From Hormiphora californensis (lineage: Eukaryota; Ctenophora; Tentaculata; Cydippida; Pleurobrachiidae): a stretch of 64,000 nt of DNA. The DNA lies in the NCBI GenBank assembly GCA_020137815.1, contig CM035360.1:7079059-7143058 (forward strand). The letters are read 5' to 3'. Shown here piece by piece: positions 11,109 through 22,294 of this stretch (positions are counted from its first letter, which is position 1; the number at the start of each line of letters is the position of its first letter). Below the pieces are notes generated by a model. The model was not told where the DNA came from. It did no database searches and was given only the letters and a program-made list of their open reading frames with translations. The translations under genes and the position numbers were made by a program.

Positions 11109-13682
11109 ATGTATCAAAGATTTATTCTTCTCACACTTTTTGTTGTTGGTGCTCTCGGACGGAGTGCACCCAAACTTCTCCCGGCCGAGGATTTTAATGT
11201 AAATCAACCCTTCACGGTAAGAAAAACAACCAAATCCGAGAGAAGAATAAAGTTGTCATTATTGACTCGTATATTTAACATTACATAAAGTTGTTATTAT
11301 TGACATTTGACTCATTTACTAAACATTATCAGGGAGAAAGAGACAATGGAATTCATCCGAGTTTTTATAAATCGGAGCCTGATCTGAGGATTTTCTATGG
11401 CGATGATGCGGAAAAGGGACAATTCCCATTCATGGTAAATCTTAATTGGCTTAATTTCAATTACAGCTAACTATAATTTATCTCAGTTTATAACCACCTT
11501 GACAATATTCAATTGGTAAATACAAAAGTGTCTCTAACTATATTATCATCTCCAGGTACGATTGTCTATTGTTCTTGGGTACAGTGCAGGTGGAGGTATG
11601 TACGGTGCCCGTTGTGGAGGCTCCATCATTGGAAAGCGACACATTCTGACCGCCGCCCATTGCGTTGTAAACCAAGAAGACGGCCAAAGCTGGAGTTACG
11701 TCCTGGCTCCCCACAACTTCTACATTTGGGTTGGAGATCACGATAGTACTGATGGCAATGATGGAAACTCTGTATACCGTGTTGAGAGTGTCATTACACA
11801 CGAGAATTATAACCCAAATGATATCACTAATGATGTGGCTGTCCTGGTCCTGACACAGGATATTGATTTCTCTGACAAAACCAAAGCAGCTATCCTCTCC
11901 CTCCCTGATGATGGTGATGACTCTCTCATGACTCCCGGATCACCCGTCACTGTAGCTGGATGGGGAACCGTCGAGAGTGGAAGTCTTGCCTCTGTTCTGC
12001 AGTATCTGGAGTACAAGTTTGCCTCTACTGAAGATTGTAACACCTACTACCCTGGTTGGGTGGAGGACGGTATGATCTGTACTGCTGACCTGCCCCTTCC
12101 CTCCGAGAGAAGGACCTGGGGTGGTGACTCTGGAGGCCCCCTGTTTGTGGAGCAGTCGGATGGGAGCTCAAAGGTACTGGCTATTGTCAGTTGGGGCACG
12201 GGTGATTCCAGCGAGAAGTCATCTTATGACGTCAACGCTGATATCTGGTATTACCGAGAGTGGGTTAGGAAAATGGCGGGAGATAACAACGATAGGATCA
12301 CTTCCGAGATGGTCCCTACCGGTGGAAGCATCTCAAAGAAATACCAACTCCACACACTCCAAAGCACGTGGCATAGATTCCAGGCCACCACCGGCGCCTT
12401 CCTCAAGATTTACGTCAAGTCAATGGGTCTCGCCGAGCACCACCACGTCTCCGTGTACGATGCCCCCTCTGGAAGTATCATTGACGGCAAGCTCATCGCT
12501 GGACTGTCCGGTAACGAGTATGGATCCTTCTACTCAAGCAGTGCAGGGTCAAGTATCATTGTTATGATCTCCACCACGGACGAGGGTGACAAACTTGGTT
12601 CTGTCATGGTGTCCGTCAGCAGCGAAACTACAGAGAACGATAACGGACCTACCATCTGTGGTGATGGGTTCTACGCCTGTGAGGACCAGTCCTACTGTGT
12701 CTTTAACATTCAGAGGTGTGATAAGAGCACCAATATCTTCCAGTGCCAGGATGCTTCTGATGAAAATGATAATGCCTGCAAGGATGATGATAGCAACGGG
12801 TGGGATGAACATGATGGTAGCGATGATGGTAACGATGGTGATGATGGTAACGATGGTGACGATGGTAACGATGGTGATGATAAGCCAGACATGAAGTACA
12901 CCCTTTTCAACGGTGAAAGTGTGTCTGAGGATCACAGTGAGGGAGTTCTCATTGCCATGGAATCCTGGACTGACAAATCAACTTGGTACACTGCCTGTAA
13001 TGACAATGCTAACGCTTACGTTGCTGGAACTATCTGCCGACACTTTGGCTTCAAAATGGGCCAACTCGTCCCTGCCAGCTATTACATTCCCAAAGCAGGT
13101 CTACCCATTCCATATGGAGCTACCGACCTTATGTGCCCTGCCGGGGCTTCCTCTCCCAATGACTGCAAGATAACTGAGTACTGGGAGGCCAAGGTGCCTT
13201 GTTTCAGCGGAGAACAAATTGCGGTACAGTGTGGAAACATGGCCTGGAAAATGGCTATCCCCAACTTCAAGGTTGCCGTCCGAGAGGTCAAGAAAGGCAG
13301 TGCTCTTCGTGGAAAGGCTTTCTGTGGAGTCGAGGCTGAGAAGTTTGGAGTTGACATTGCATCTTCATCCGGTATTGGTGCTGTCTTGATGAACCTCCGA
13401 AAGGCTGACCAAGGAAGTACCACCGGTTACGAACTAGACATGGTGAGTGAGGGCAAGTGGAACAAGAAGGCCGATGCCTACAGGATGAAGATCAAACAGG
13501 ACTTGGAATCTGGGCAGAGTGCCAAGAGCCAGTGTTATATCTGTGTTGCATACGTTGAGGATGGTTCTCAGTGGGTTCACAAGAGGGATGAGGACTGTGC
13601 CTACCCTGGTGCCACAGATGAAATCATTGCACAGATGATCAGCAGAATGATGGACCGAGCTGACGAAGAAAAGCAGGATTAG
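11109..13682 (+). CDS. Secreted mosaic serine protease: trypsin-like + LDLa + SRCR
   Basis: Three exons (11109-11216, 11333-11434, 11556-13682), 778 aa. A signal peptide (MYQRFILLTLFVVGALG) is followed by a short propeptide ending LR, then mature IFYGDDAEKGQFPFM. The S1 domain shows CGG, LTAAHC (His105), TNDVAVL (Asp163) and GDSGGP (Ser262). Next come a CUB-like beta-rich stretch (about 305-435), an LDL-receptor class A module (CGDGFYACEDQSYC to DASDEN), an acidic Gly-Asn-Asp repeat linker (about 475-505), an SRCR-like module (AGTICRHFGF, VPCFSGEQIAVQC) and a C-terminal unassigned region. Odd: the residues before GDSGGP read ERRTWG, so the S1-pocket position (chymotrypsin 189) aligns with Arg and Cys191 with Trp; specificity is probably not trypsin-like. 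Introns are short and confined to the 5' end. Likely secreted; a digestive or immune role is inference. Confidence 0.93.
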
Positions 13683-14261
13683 AATATTGACAATTAACTA
13701 AAAATAGAGAGATTACCCACCCTTACACCTTTGGACATCAGATATTTGCAGAGAGAAAGCAGAAGAGAGAGATTTATTTTTCGTACCATTTCATTACGTT
13801 TTGCTATTTTTGTGGGTGAGAGTATGTATTTTGTAGATGCAGTTTATATAAATTATAATAATGGATTTTAGATGATCTAAAAATTGTGTCTTTCGTCTAT
13901 GAAGGGGATATTGACAAGCAATGCACTGAAAAATAAACTGATTGGCTTGAATTGTGATGGATGAAAATTCCCCCAAGTATACGTCTAGTGAATACATACC
14001 CATTAAACGACCATGTAAACTGGAAAACCGAGATGTTTTTTTTTCAACTCCTCCAAGTCCAGGTCCCAGTTATTAGTTCAGAAATTGCGACCAGAAACTA
14101 CTGAACACCCTGAGAAATAATGGATTACATTTGGAGGAACTAAGAAATGCTAATATTCCGTATTTTCGTAATCATAATGAACACCGATTTTCAGCCTTGG
14201 ATAAAATAATTTTAGAACATAAACGTATACAACAGTCAATACTATAAAATAACAGCAATTC
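13683..14261. terminator. Protease 3' UTR with polyadenylation signal; then no gene
   Basis: AATAAA at 13932-13937, 250 bp after the stop. The rest, to the end of the minus-strand zinc-finger gene, is AT-rich without recognisable features. Confidence 0.55.
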
Positions 14262-14750
14262 TCATCTCCCTAGTCGAGCTAACATAGCGGAAGCAGCACT
14301 TGAATTTTTATGAGATTTAAGATGTTCTTTAAAAAAGCTCTTGTCCGTAGTTTTCATGTTACACGCAGGACAATCGAAAGTTTTGTCTTTTTTCTCCTCT
14401 AACAGTTCCTCTTTAAACTCAATCAGCTTATCTTGGAACTTTTTAATCTTAACGGCTGCCTCGGCAATTTCAGCCTCCGTATTTTCAATCTCCTCGTTAA
14501 GTTTTGTCAAGTTTTCCTCTAATGTCCGTGAATGGTCATCCTTATTGGTTTCCAGCTCCCTCACACACTTGTCATGATGGGTTGATTTGAAGTGATTTAC
14601 CAGCTTCGCCTTGGTGTTAAAGTTCCGTGTTACGATAAACTTGGGATGGCAGACAATGCACCCAACCTCACTCCGGTCAATGTACATGTGTTCTGGAGGC
14701 CCCAGTTGAAGGAGGAAGTTATCAATTTCATCTGTGTACTGGGCACCCAT
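14262..14750 (-). CDS. Two-zinc-finger coiled-coil protein, unknown
   Basis: Single-exon ORF of 162 aa from the ATG at 14750 (MGAQYTDEIDNFLLQLGPPE). A degenerate zinc finger (CIVCHPKF then NHFKSTH) is followed by about 60 residues of acidic/basic coiled coil (LNEEIENTEAEIAEAAVKIK) and a classic C2H2 finger (CPACNMKTTDKSFFKEHLKS plus H). The open frame extends upstream to 14891, but that part reads through a foldback transposon, so the start at 14750 is preferred. Lack of introns and abutment to a transposon raise the possibility of a retrocopy or element-derived gene. The foldback element begins only 25 bp upstream of the ATG. Confidence 0.6.
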   Translation of the reverse strand: MGAQYTDEIDNFLLQLGPPEHMYIDRSEVGCIVCHPKFIVTRNFNTKAKLVNHFKSTHHDKCVRELETNKDDHSRTLEENLTKLNEEIENTEAEIAEAAVKIKKFQDKLIEFKEELLEEKKDKTFDCPACNMKTTDKSFFKEHLKSHKNSSAASAMLARLGR

Positions 14751-14774
14751 GATTCTATCAATAAAGATGTTTAT

Positions 14775-15464
14775 GGCGGCGCATTGACGCAAAATCAAAA
14801 AAGTAAAAAACGTTAAAAAAAAATAAAAAACGTGTTTCAAAAAACATGTTTTTAAAAAAATATGTTTTCGAAAATTTTGATTTTGCGTCAATGCGCCACG
14901 TAAGCCGGCTCAATGACGCAAAATCATTTTTCGAACATTTTGATTTTGTGTCAATGCGCCACGTCGCCGGCTCAATGACGCAAAATCAACATTTTCGAAA
15001 ACATGTTTTTTTTTTCTGAAAATTTTGATTTTGCGTCAATGCGCCGGCCACGTGGCGCATTGACGCAAAATAAAAATTTTTGAAAACATGATTTTGCGTC
15101 ATTGAGCCGGCTTACGTGGCGCATTAGGGATCCCTAATAAAGTTGTGACTTGTCACTGTATTCTTGCGGAGGCGCGGTTGTGACTTGTCACCGCGTGTGC
15201 GCGTACCAAAACGCACGTGGTTCCCACTGCGCGTAGCTGCGGCGCGGCGCAAACCATGCGGTGACAAGTTACAATCGCGCATTTTGAAGCCGCGCCGCCA
15301 CGGGAACCACATGTTTGGTGACAAGTCACAACTTTATTAGGGATCCCTTTGACGCAAAATCAAAATTTTCGAAAACATTTTTTTTTAAAACATGTTTTTT
15401 GAAACACGTTTTTTTATTTTTTTCATGTTTTTATTTTTTTTTGATTTTGCGTCAATGCGCCGCC
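14775..15464. mobile_element. Multi-arm foldback element (GGCGGCGCATTGACGCAAAA ends)
   Basis: Starts GGCGGCGCATTGACGC and ends GCGTCAATGCGCCGCC. The interior is a chain of alternating copies of TGACGCAAAATCAAAATTTT and complement, separated by GCCACGTAAGCCGGC-type units and A/T homopolymers. It is interrupted near its right end by a second element (15126-15348). Confidence 0.9.
15126..15348. mobile_element. Nested MITE AGGGATCCCTAATAAAGTTG
   Basis: Terminal inverted repeats AGGGATCCCTAATAAAGTTG / CAACTTTATTAGGGATCCCT, each continuing through TGTGACTTGTCAC. The terminal AGGGATCCCT is itself palindromic. Host sequence GCGCATT / TTGACGC on either side indicates insertion into a GCGCATTGACGC repeat with a 2-bp TT duplication. 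Confidence 0.88.
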
Positions 15465-16509
15465 ATAGATGTTATTGAATGGAATAGATGAGAGAAATAT
15501 TAGTTTAGCTTTGCCTTAAATGTAAATGTAAAAGTACAGCAAGTGAACTGGTTGGCAAACGCACCGCGGGATAAGGCAGCGCAGAGCGCTTTTCAAGCGA
15601 ACTGGGGCCGACACAGACACTTTTTTTTGAAAAACTTGGTTAAACGAGAATATAAAAATAAGGGTAATCACTAATCAGTACTTAAAGGTTAAGATACTTT
15701 TGGGTTATGACTTTCAAAAGACAGAAAACCGACTTTTTCAAAATAAAAGACAAAAAAATATTTCCGACCAACATAAAAAAAATCGGACAAGCTAAGTTTT
15801 TCGGTTTCGAAGCATAGCAGGACCAACTGCAATCGCTGTTAACCGCGCACGCGAAAATTTAATCAGAGTGCGCTGCAAAGTTCGCGCGCTTTGTCATCGA
15901 GTTATTTAGTAGGGACCCTAATCTGATCCAGGCACGGATTTCACCCCCCTTTTTTATGATTGGAAATAGTTAATTAATTGTCCCTTAGTTATGTACATTA
16001 CAAGAAATATACGCGTGCCTGGGTTAATTGGCCAATAAAAGCCAATTAAGTCTTAATTGCCAGTCAAACTACTTAAATGTCTCTTATTCTTGATTGAAAC
16101 ATCGGATTTGAGTCTAGTAAAACGCATAGTGTTCTAAATTACTCTGCAAACAAGATACAGTAAAAAATTTGGATAAAATTGGTTCTAAATTAGGTTTTTT
16201 GAACATGGGCCAAATACCCGCCAAAACCAATAAATAGGGTACTTTTCCAATGCTGTCACCTTTTGACTTTCATCTGTACTTTTATACCGCGCGCACCAAT
16301 ATGTACCGTGCGCGGCAATCAGAACACCTTGTTCAAGGACAAAGGAAGGAGGTCTCATGGAAACAGCTGAAAAATGCGCTGACAAGTGCCGTAACCATGT
16401 TAATGAATTTCTTCCTCATTTTACGACCATTTCCAAGTTCCAGTATTCCGATATTAAACACAAAATGAAACATGTTTGTATACAGAGAGGGAAAGAGTAA
16501 GAGTAAGAG

Positions 16510-16587
<78 letters not shown>

Positions 16588-16990
16588 AGAGGGATAATTA
16601 CAAACATGTTTCAATGATTCAACCACACTGTTCTTTGTAATTGTTTACCAAAAATTTAAACTGACATACATAATAAAATGGTACACAGTTCATTGTTCAA
16701 ATAGACGAAAAATATCAACAATTAATAACATCCACACATGCATAATTATAAAACGGTCCGTTGTGATTAACTGTGTACCGTATAATCAGCTGATCAAACT
16801 GTTCACCCCACCCATGGTTTTATCTGGAAAAATATTTAATTTCCACGTCACTCTGGCGGTATTATAATTGTTCCTTGCTATTTCGGGGTCAACATTTGGA
16901 ATGAGTACGGAAAACAATGAAAGTTCAATTATTTCAAACACTCATTCAAGGGCTTCGCCAACACAGGAATAGTCCCGCTATGACAGGCGA
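15465..16990. other. Intergenic, no supported gene
   Basis: Includes GGCAAACGCACCGCGGGATA (15554-15573), related to sequences near 43262 and 49680, a (GA)n tract (16513-16583) and AT-rich sequence. Nothing coding is supported. Confidence 0.7.
16513..16583. repeat. (GA)n microsatellite
   Basis: Perfect GA run of about 70 bp. Confidence 0.95.
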
Positions 16991-17001
16991 CACCCAGAGT
17001 C

Positions 17002-17343
17002 CTACACACAATGTATTACTCCACCCCTAATCACATAGCGTCCCTCAGGATGCGACCTTCTCAACTCACTCAATGTCTTTAATGTTCTCTTTCTCTCAAC
17101 CCTCTGCTCTAGAGTCCGATCAGGCTCCAGAAACACCTTGGAGTAGGCCGTAGTAGTCTTGAGCTCCCTTGCCTTCCTCAGAAGAGAAATCAGAGTTTCC
17201 CTGGAGTTCAGAGAGACAACGACAGGTCTCACTTTTCCATCAGCAGCAGCACCCACTCTGGAACACTTGAAGATCACAGGCTTCCCGTTTAGAGAGTCCA
17301 TAACTCCGAAAGGGATCTTTGAGAAGCAGGATACACCTATCAT
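17002..17343 (-). CDS. LINE ORF1-like fragment
   Basis: 113 codons from an internal ATG. The frame stays open upstream to an acceptor-like TTTCAG near 17417, so the real 5' limit is unclear. The C-terminal half (LLRKARELKTTTAYSKVFLE, PDRTLEQRVERKRTLKTL, RRSHPEGRYVIRGGVIH) resembles the C-terminal part of LINE-associated ORF1-type proteins, where a basic helix is followed by PDLT..R and a short beta hairpin. I infer a transposon fragment; a host gene is not excluded. Confidence 0.45.
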   Translation of the reverse strand: MIGVSCFSKIPFGVMDSLNGKPVIFKCSRVGAAADGKVRPVVVSLNSRETLISLLRKARELKTTTAYSKVFLEPDRTLEQRVERKRTLKTLSELRRSHPEGRYVIRGGVIHCV

Positions 17344-17439
17344 TGCAGATATTTTACCCTTCCACCCAGGTATTCCGGCCGTTCCAACTGAGCGCCGTTC
17401 TGTGATGAGTTTTCCTGAAAGAATACAGTGGTGAGGGAG

Positions 17440-17506
<67 letters not shown>

Positions 17507-17532
17507 AAGGGGGGGAGAGAGAGAGAGAAAGA
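17440..17532. repeat. (GA)n microsatellite
   Basis: GA run with a GGGGG interruption, continuing as GA-rich sequence to about 17600. Confidence 0.95.
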
Positions 17533-17770
17533 GAGTGGATGGTGAGAGAGAAATAGAGATAGGGAGATACAGAGAGAAATACAGAGACAATCGGAGAGAA
17601 TCGAGATATAATATAATAATAATATAACGGCGAGGGAGATACAGAAAATTATTGTACATGACTGTACTGTTGAGGTTCACACAATAAATGCATGCACATC
17701 ATTTCCCTCTAATATATGTCAAACTTGGGATAGATATAGAGCTAGAGAAACACTCTAAGACAGACTATAG

Positions 17771-17805
17771 TGTAGGTCATGGGTATGCCATACCCATGAC
17801 CTACA
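17771..17805. repeat. Perfect 35-bp palindrome
   Basis: TGTAGGTCATGGGTATG and its complement with almost no loop. Confidence 0.85.
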
Positions 17806-18714
17806 CCATACACCATACCCAGTATGGAGAAATATATCAAAGGGATGGAGAGATAGAGATTGAGAGATAGCGATGGAGATGGCCTTGCTCAAACCTCTTT
17901 CCTAGGGGGGTTAGAACATAACAAGATGGAGATACAGGGTGGGCCAGAAACATGGAGCCATTTTGAGATAACTAATGTGTCAATACAGTTCGCTCTCCGA
18001 AATAGAGCTAGAGATAGAGCAAGAGATAGAGAGAAGACATCTGATAGCGAACGACAGAGGGAGACAGATTGCTCTATCATAATCATCATACCTACATGAA
18101 TAGCATGTAATAAAGATAAATAGAAATGTAATAAATAACTGGGAAGAGAATAGAATAAATAACTGGGAAGAGAATGGAACTCGGGAGGGATTTGGGAAGG
18201 GGACGATTTGACAACTAACCTTCTTGGTTATGGAGATGAGAGTGTAGTTCACGCGTCCAGTCCAGTTCTCTTTTCGGAAAATATCCCAGCCACATACTAG
18301 TTGGCCATCGTCTAATTGTAGTCGTTACTGCGGTGAAAACTAGATTCCCATGTTTATCATATCAGTTGGTACCTGGACGGGGCAAAGATTGTTTATAGAC
18401 ATGGTGATGTAACTAGCTAAAAAAATGGTGAACATGTATTAGACTGTTTATCGATCGTGATTCGATTAATTGGGGTTTCTTGCAACATTAGCTGGTACAG
18501 AATTTAGTGGTAACAGTACCTCGTTTGTAATAATTCCCCGAGAGAAAAGAAGGACACTTTTCCTCTTCGTAGACATTACACATCCGACATCCGTACACAT
18601 CACTACTTTTGAGTTTTTCGTTTGCAGCATTAAACTATCAAATACGACCAGTTATAAATAAGAAATTTCAAGGGATTAAATAGAGGGGATAGGTATAGTA
18701 ACAAAGAGAAAGGG
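17806..18714. other. Intergenic; GAGATA-rich then unremarkable
   Basis: Repeats of GAGATAGAG type to about 18060. A short direct duplication (ATAAATAACTGGGAAGAGAA) lies at about 18131-18172. A minus-strand open stretch around 18212-18310 could be an exon upstream of the ORF1-like fragment, but the splice phases I tried do not agree. Confidence 0.5.
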
Positions 18715-19240
18715 TTCAAAAGTAGGTACCTAGGAGAGACGATGTAGAATCAGGTACCAAAAAGGGGGATACAAAAGGAGTTACCCAAAAGGGGGAGGAT
18801 GTAGAAGCAGGTATGAAGGAGTAAGGGTACAGAAGGCTGAAGGAGATACCCAGGAGGGGGATGAAGAAGCAGGTACCATAAGGAGGAAGGTTGTGCATGA
18901 AAGTTGGGCCAAGAGAGAATACAGAAGGAAAGACCCAGGGATGGGGTGCAGGAGGAGGTACCCAGGGTACGGATGGAAGGTGGTACTCTGAAAGGAGAGA
19001 GTGCAGGAAGAGGTAAACCGGGCCAAGGGAGAGAGCAGAAAGATATACCCACTGGCCACTACCCAGGAGCGAGGGAGAATGTAGAAGCAGGTACCACAGA
19101 TGGCAAAAGGATGCACCAAAGACTCAGGACACAGGAATGAGGATGTACAAACAGGTACAAAAGAGGGAGGGTGCAAAAAGGTGCCCAGGAGAGGCCAAAC
19201 TCTAGAGGAAGTACAGAAGGGGCTCCAAGGTGCCCAGTAG
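18715..19240. repeat. Purine-rich degenerate tandem repeat
   Basis: Recurrent variants of GATGTAGAAGCAGGTACC and GTACCCAGGAGGGGG at roughly 45-55 bp spacing over 0.5 kb on a purine-rich strand; unit boundaries are eroded. Confidence 0.7.
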
Positions 19241-19879
19241 GAGGAAGAAGCTAAGGCAGCGACTGCATAATGCTAAAGGAGAACCGAGAAACCCACGATC
19301 GAGGCAGTGGTCTGACGAGGGTCCTTCAGCTTTCAACAAGAAACATTTAAAAGCAGCCAAATTGTGGGAAGCGATAAATTAATAAGATTGCAATCAAATA
19401 TGGCACAACTAAAACAGAAAGTAAAGAAATTAATAGAAATCAGAAGGAAATTGCCAGGAGCGTCCGGATCAGACGTACCAAAATCCACCAGAGTGGAAAT
19501 GAAACATTTTTGGTTCGGCTCGGCTGTGGACGAACTTCTCGCTCAGAAAGAGCCGCGCACTTGCACGCGCAAATCCATTTACAAATTTCACTACTGCGCG
19601 CGAAATTAAGAAACCCTACTAATTAAAAAAAATCGCGATTTTGAGTTTTTTTAAATTTTTTTCTTCGCCAAAACCGACCTTTGGAATGCGCTGCAGCCCC
19701 CTCATGCGCGCACCCCCGCAACGAGGGGACTGAAGGGAATGCCGCGCGCGCGTTTGGCCTGAGCTCAGGACGGGCTCGGCTGGGTCGAAGATAACTTTGC
19801 GAGCGAAAAAACGGCGGTGCTTATACTGTCTCCAACTCCTATTCCTGATTCCTGGGCTCCCTTTTTCTCGTGTATTCCT

Positions 19880-20660
19880 TCACATCGATACCTGGGTCCT
19901 CTACTCCTACCTCCTCCACATCGATCCCTGGGTCCTTTACTCCTACCTCCTCCACATCGATCCCTGGGTCCTCTACTCCTACCTCCTCCACATCGATCCC
20001 TGGGTCCTTTACTCCTACCTCCTCGACATCGATTCCTGGGTCCTTTCCCTACCTTGCTCCACATCGATCCCTGGGTCTTTTCCCAACCTCCTTCACATCG
20101 ATCCCTGGGTCGTTTACTCCTACCTCCTCCACATCGATTCCTGGGTCCTTTCCCTACCTTGCTCCACATCGATCCCTGGGTCCTCTACTCCTACCTGCTC
20201 CACATCGATCCCTGGGTCCTTTACTCCTACCTCCTCCACATCGATCCCTGGGTCCTTTACTCCTACCTTGCTCCTCATCCCTGGGTCCTTTACTCCTACC
20301 TCCTCCACATCGATCCCTGGGTCCTTTACTCCTACCTTGCTCCTCATCCCTGGGTCCTTTACTCCTACCTCCTCCACATCGATTCCTGGGTCCTTTCCCT
20401 ACCTTGCTCCACATCGATCCCTGGGTCCTCTACTCCTACCTGCTCCACATCGATCCCTGGGTCCTTTACTCCTACCTCCTCCACATCGATCCCTGGGTCC
20501 TTTACTCCTACCTTGCTCCTCATCCCTGGGTCCTTTACTCCTACCTTACTCCTCATCCCTGGGTCCTTTACTCCTACCTTGCTCCTCATCCCTGGGTCCT
20601 TTACTCCTACCGGTACTCCTACCTCCTCCACATCGATCCCTGGGTCCTTTTCCTTGTGCT
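19880..20660. repeat. 36-bp minisatellite
   Basis: About 22 tandem units of TCCACATCGATCCCTGGGTC followed by CTTTACTCCTACCTCC, with a shorter variant unit (CTTGCTCCTCATCCCTGGGT). The unit length is divisible by three and lacks stops, so all three forward frames and two reverse frames stay open across the array. I treat it as a non-coding minisatellite. Confidence 0.9.
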
Positions 20661-20800
20661 GCTCCATATCGAGCACATCCTCATTCCTCATTCTACAAAC
20701 TATCTACAACATCCCTAATACACGCTACTCATCACTTGTTATCACGACAGTTTATTGAATCTGTTTTTTGTACATACAATGTGATATTGAAGAGTGTTTG

Positions 20801-22294
20801 AATTAGACGAGATAACCCAGCTAGAGGTAGCTACGGGCGGAAACGTCCGCATGTTGGACATATTTATTTTTAATACTTGTGAACCAATATGTTTAGTGTA
20901 TTAGCGGGGTGTCAATAATTACATTTATTTAATTTATTGACATTATAAATATAATTTTAATCTTGTAATCTTGTAATCTTGTAATCTTTGGCCCCTGAAG
21001 TCCGTTTGACTTTATTCTTTCACTAGCTGTTAGATCTGAAAATTATCTACCTTGCTGTTTTTGAGAGAAGTAAATTGGACTTCAGGAGGCTGAGCAATAA
21101 CCGTTCAAAGATGGGTTGTTTTCAAAAAGTGACGTCACAGATCCCTGCAGGGACACTTTGTTTCAAATTTGAATTAAAATCTCGAATTTTTTATTTTACC
21201 GCACTCGATTTTGCGGAGTTTGGTTCATATCTCCTGTTCCTGATAAGATAGAGACCTGAAACCGGTTGCATTTTAGAGCTGTTATCTTCCTCTTTCCAAC
21301 GCTACCAAAACGATTTCTGTACCTTATCTGGAACCGGAGATATGATTGTTTATGTATTCCCCCCCAGCGCGGTATTCCCTCCAGGCCCCTTATATTATAT
21401 TATAAGGGGCCTGCAACGTATGCCAAAACCGACCTCAAAAGTAAAAAAAAAAGAGTGATCACTCAGTGATCATCACTGTTAGTGTTCTCTAATCTCTTCC
21501 ATTTTTCCAATTTGAAATTTCTCAGGCTTAAAGGAACATAGGAAGAAATATTTCGTCATAGCTTTGACTTGTTGCATAGACAAAACCGTTTGACTGTTTT
21601 TCAACAAAAAACCGTAGTTTATATTTGCCCAATGCGGAATGCCCATAACCTGGGGCCACTGGCCAGGACATACTTTTCGGGCGAAAGACTGGAAGAAAAC
21701 GTGAAAATTAGACAGAAACGCGAAAAGTGAAAAAATGCGATTTTGATCGGGATTTTTCGAGCCTCCAACATTTTCAAATACACCAACTTTATTGTTTAAG
21801 TTGAACGTTTCCAATTTCCAGTGTATCCCAGACCCCTTAACCACGCTTCGTATTTTTTCCCTGCCCGGGTGGATGCCGAAGGCATCCACCCGGATGCCTT
21901 TTTACTTTGTAAAAAGGCATAGCAGGGTTAGAATTCGAAAACGACATTTTGGTATACTAACTAATCGGTAGAGGGACCATTTTAAACTAAGCTATGTGAG
22001 AAGTATACTGACAGCTAGATCGTATGCATCTCACATTACATTATGACCAAGCCTTGATCCTGTTGACAGTGACACGTGAAAAGGTAGGGCAGGGAAACAC
22101 AGCATTATGAATACATAATGCAATGATTCTTGTTTAAACCAACGCCCAACCTGCACCTTCAAGTTTTAATTGTTTATTGTATATATTGATCTTTGAATAT
22201 GTTCATCCGCTCTCAATTTCGTTCCTCTGCCCTGTTCTAGCTGTGGTGAGCGGTTATCTATAGATATGGATGATTGGTGATTAAGGGAGGTAGT
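20801..22294. other. Intergenic with dispersed repeat copies
   Basis: Contains a short triplicate (CTTGTAATCTTGTAATCTTG), a foldback relative around 21120-21420 carrying TTCCTGATAAGATAGAGACC and GGAACCGGAGATATGA, and the stem-loop repeat at 21858-22140. No gene supported before the kinase start. Confidence 0.6.
21858..22140 (+). mobile_element. Dispersed stem-loop repeat, copy A
   Basis: Stem GGGTGGATGCC-GAAGGCATCCACCC, then ATTCGAAAACGACATTTTGG, GAAGTATACTGACAGCTAGA and a terminal segment with GGGAAACACAGCATTATGAA. Parts recur at 60845-60906, 61380-61600 and 63800-63945, so this is a repeat family. Confidence 0.85.

Noticed and set aside
12549-12935. Reverse-strand ORFs over the protease acidic linker
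   Set aside because: Shadows of the GND repeat codons of the real gene.
14751-14891. N-terminal extension of the zinc-finger protein (FFLTFFTFLIL)
   Set aside because: Encoded by A/T homopolymers of the foldback element; the ATG at 14750 starts the real protein.
19797-20801. 334-codon repetitive protein
   Set aside because: Frame is open only because the 36-bp minisatellite has no stops; other frames are equally open.
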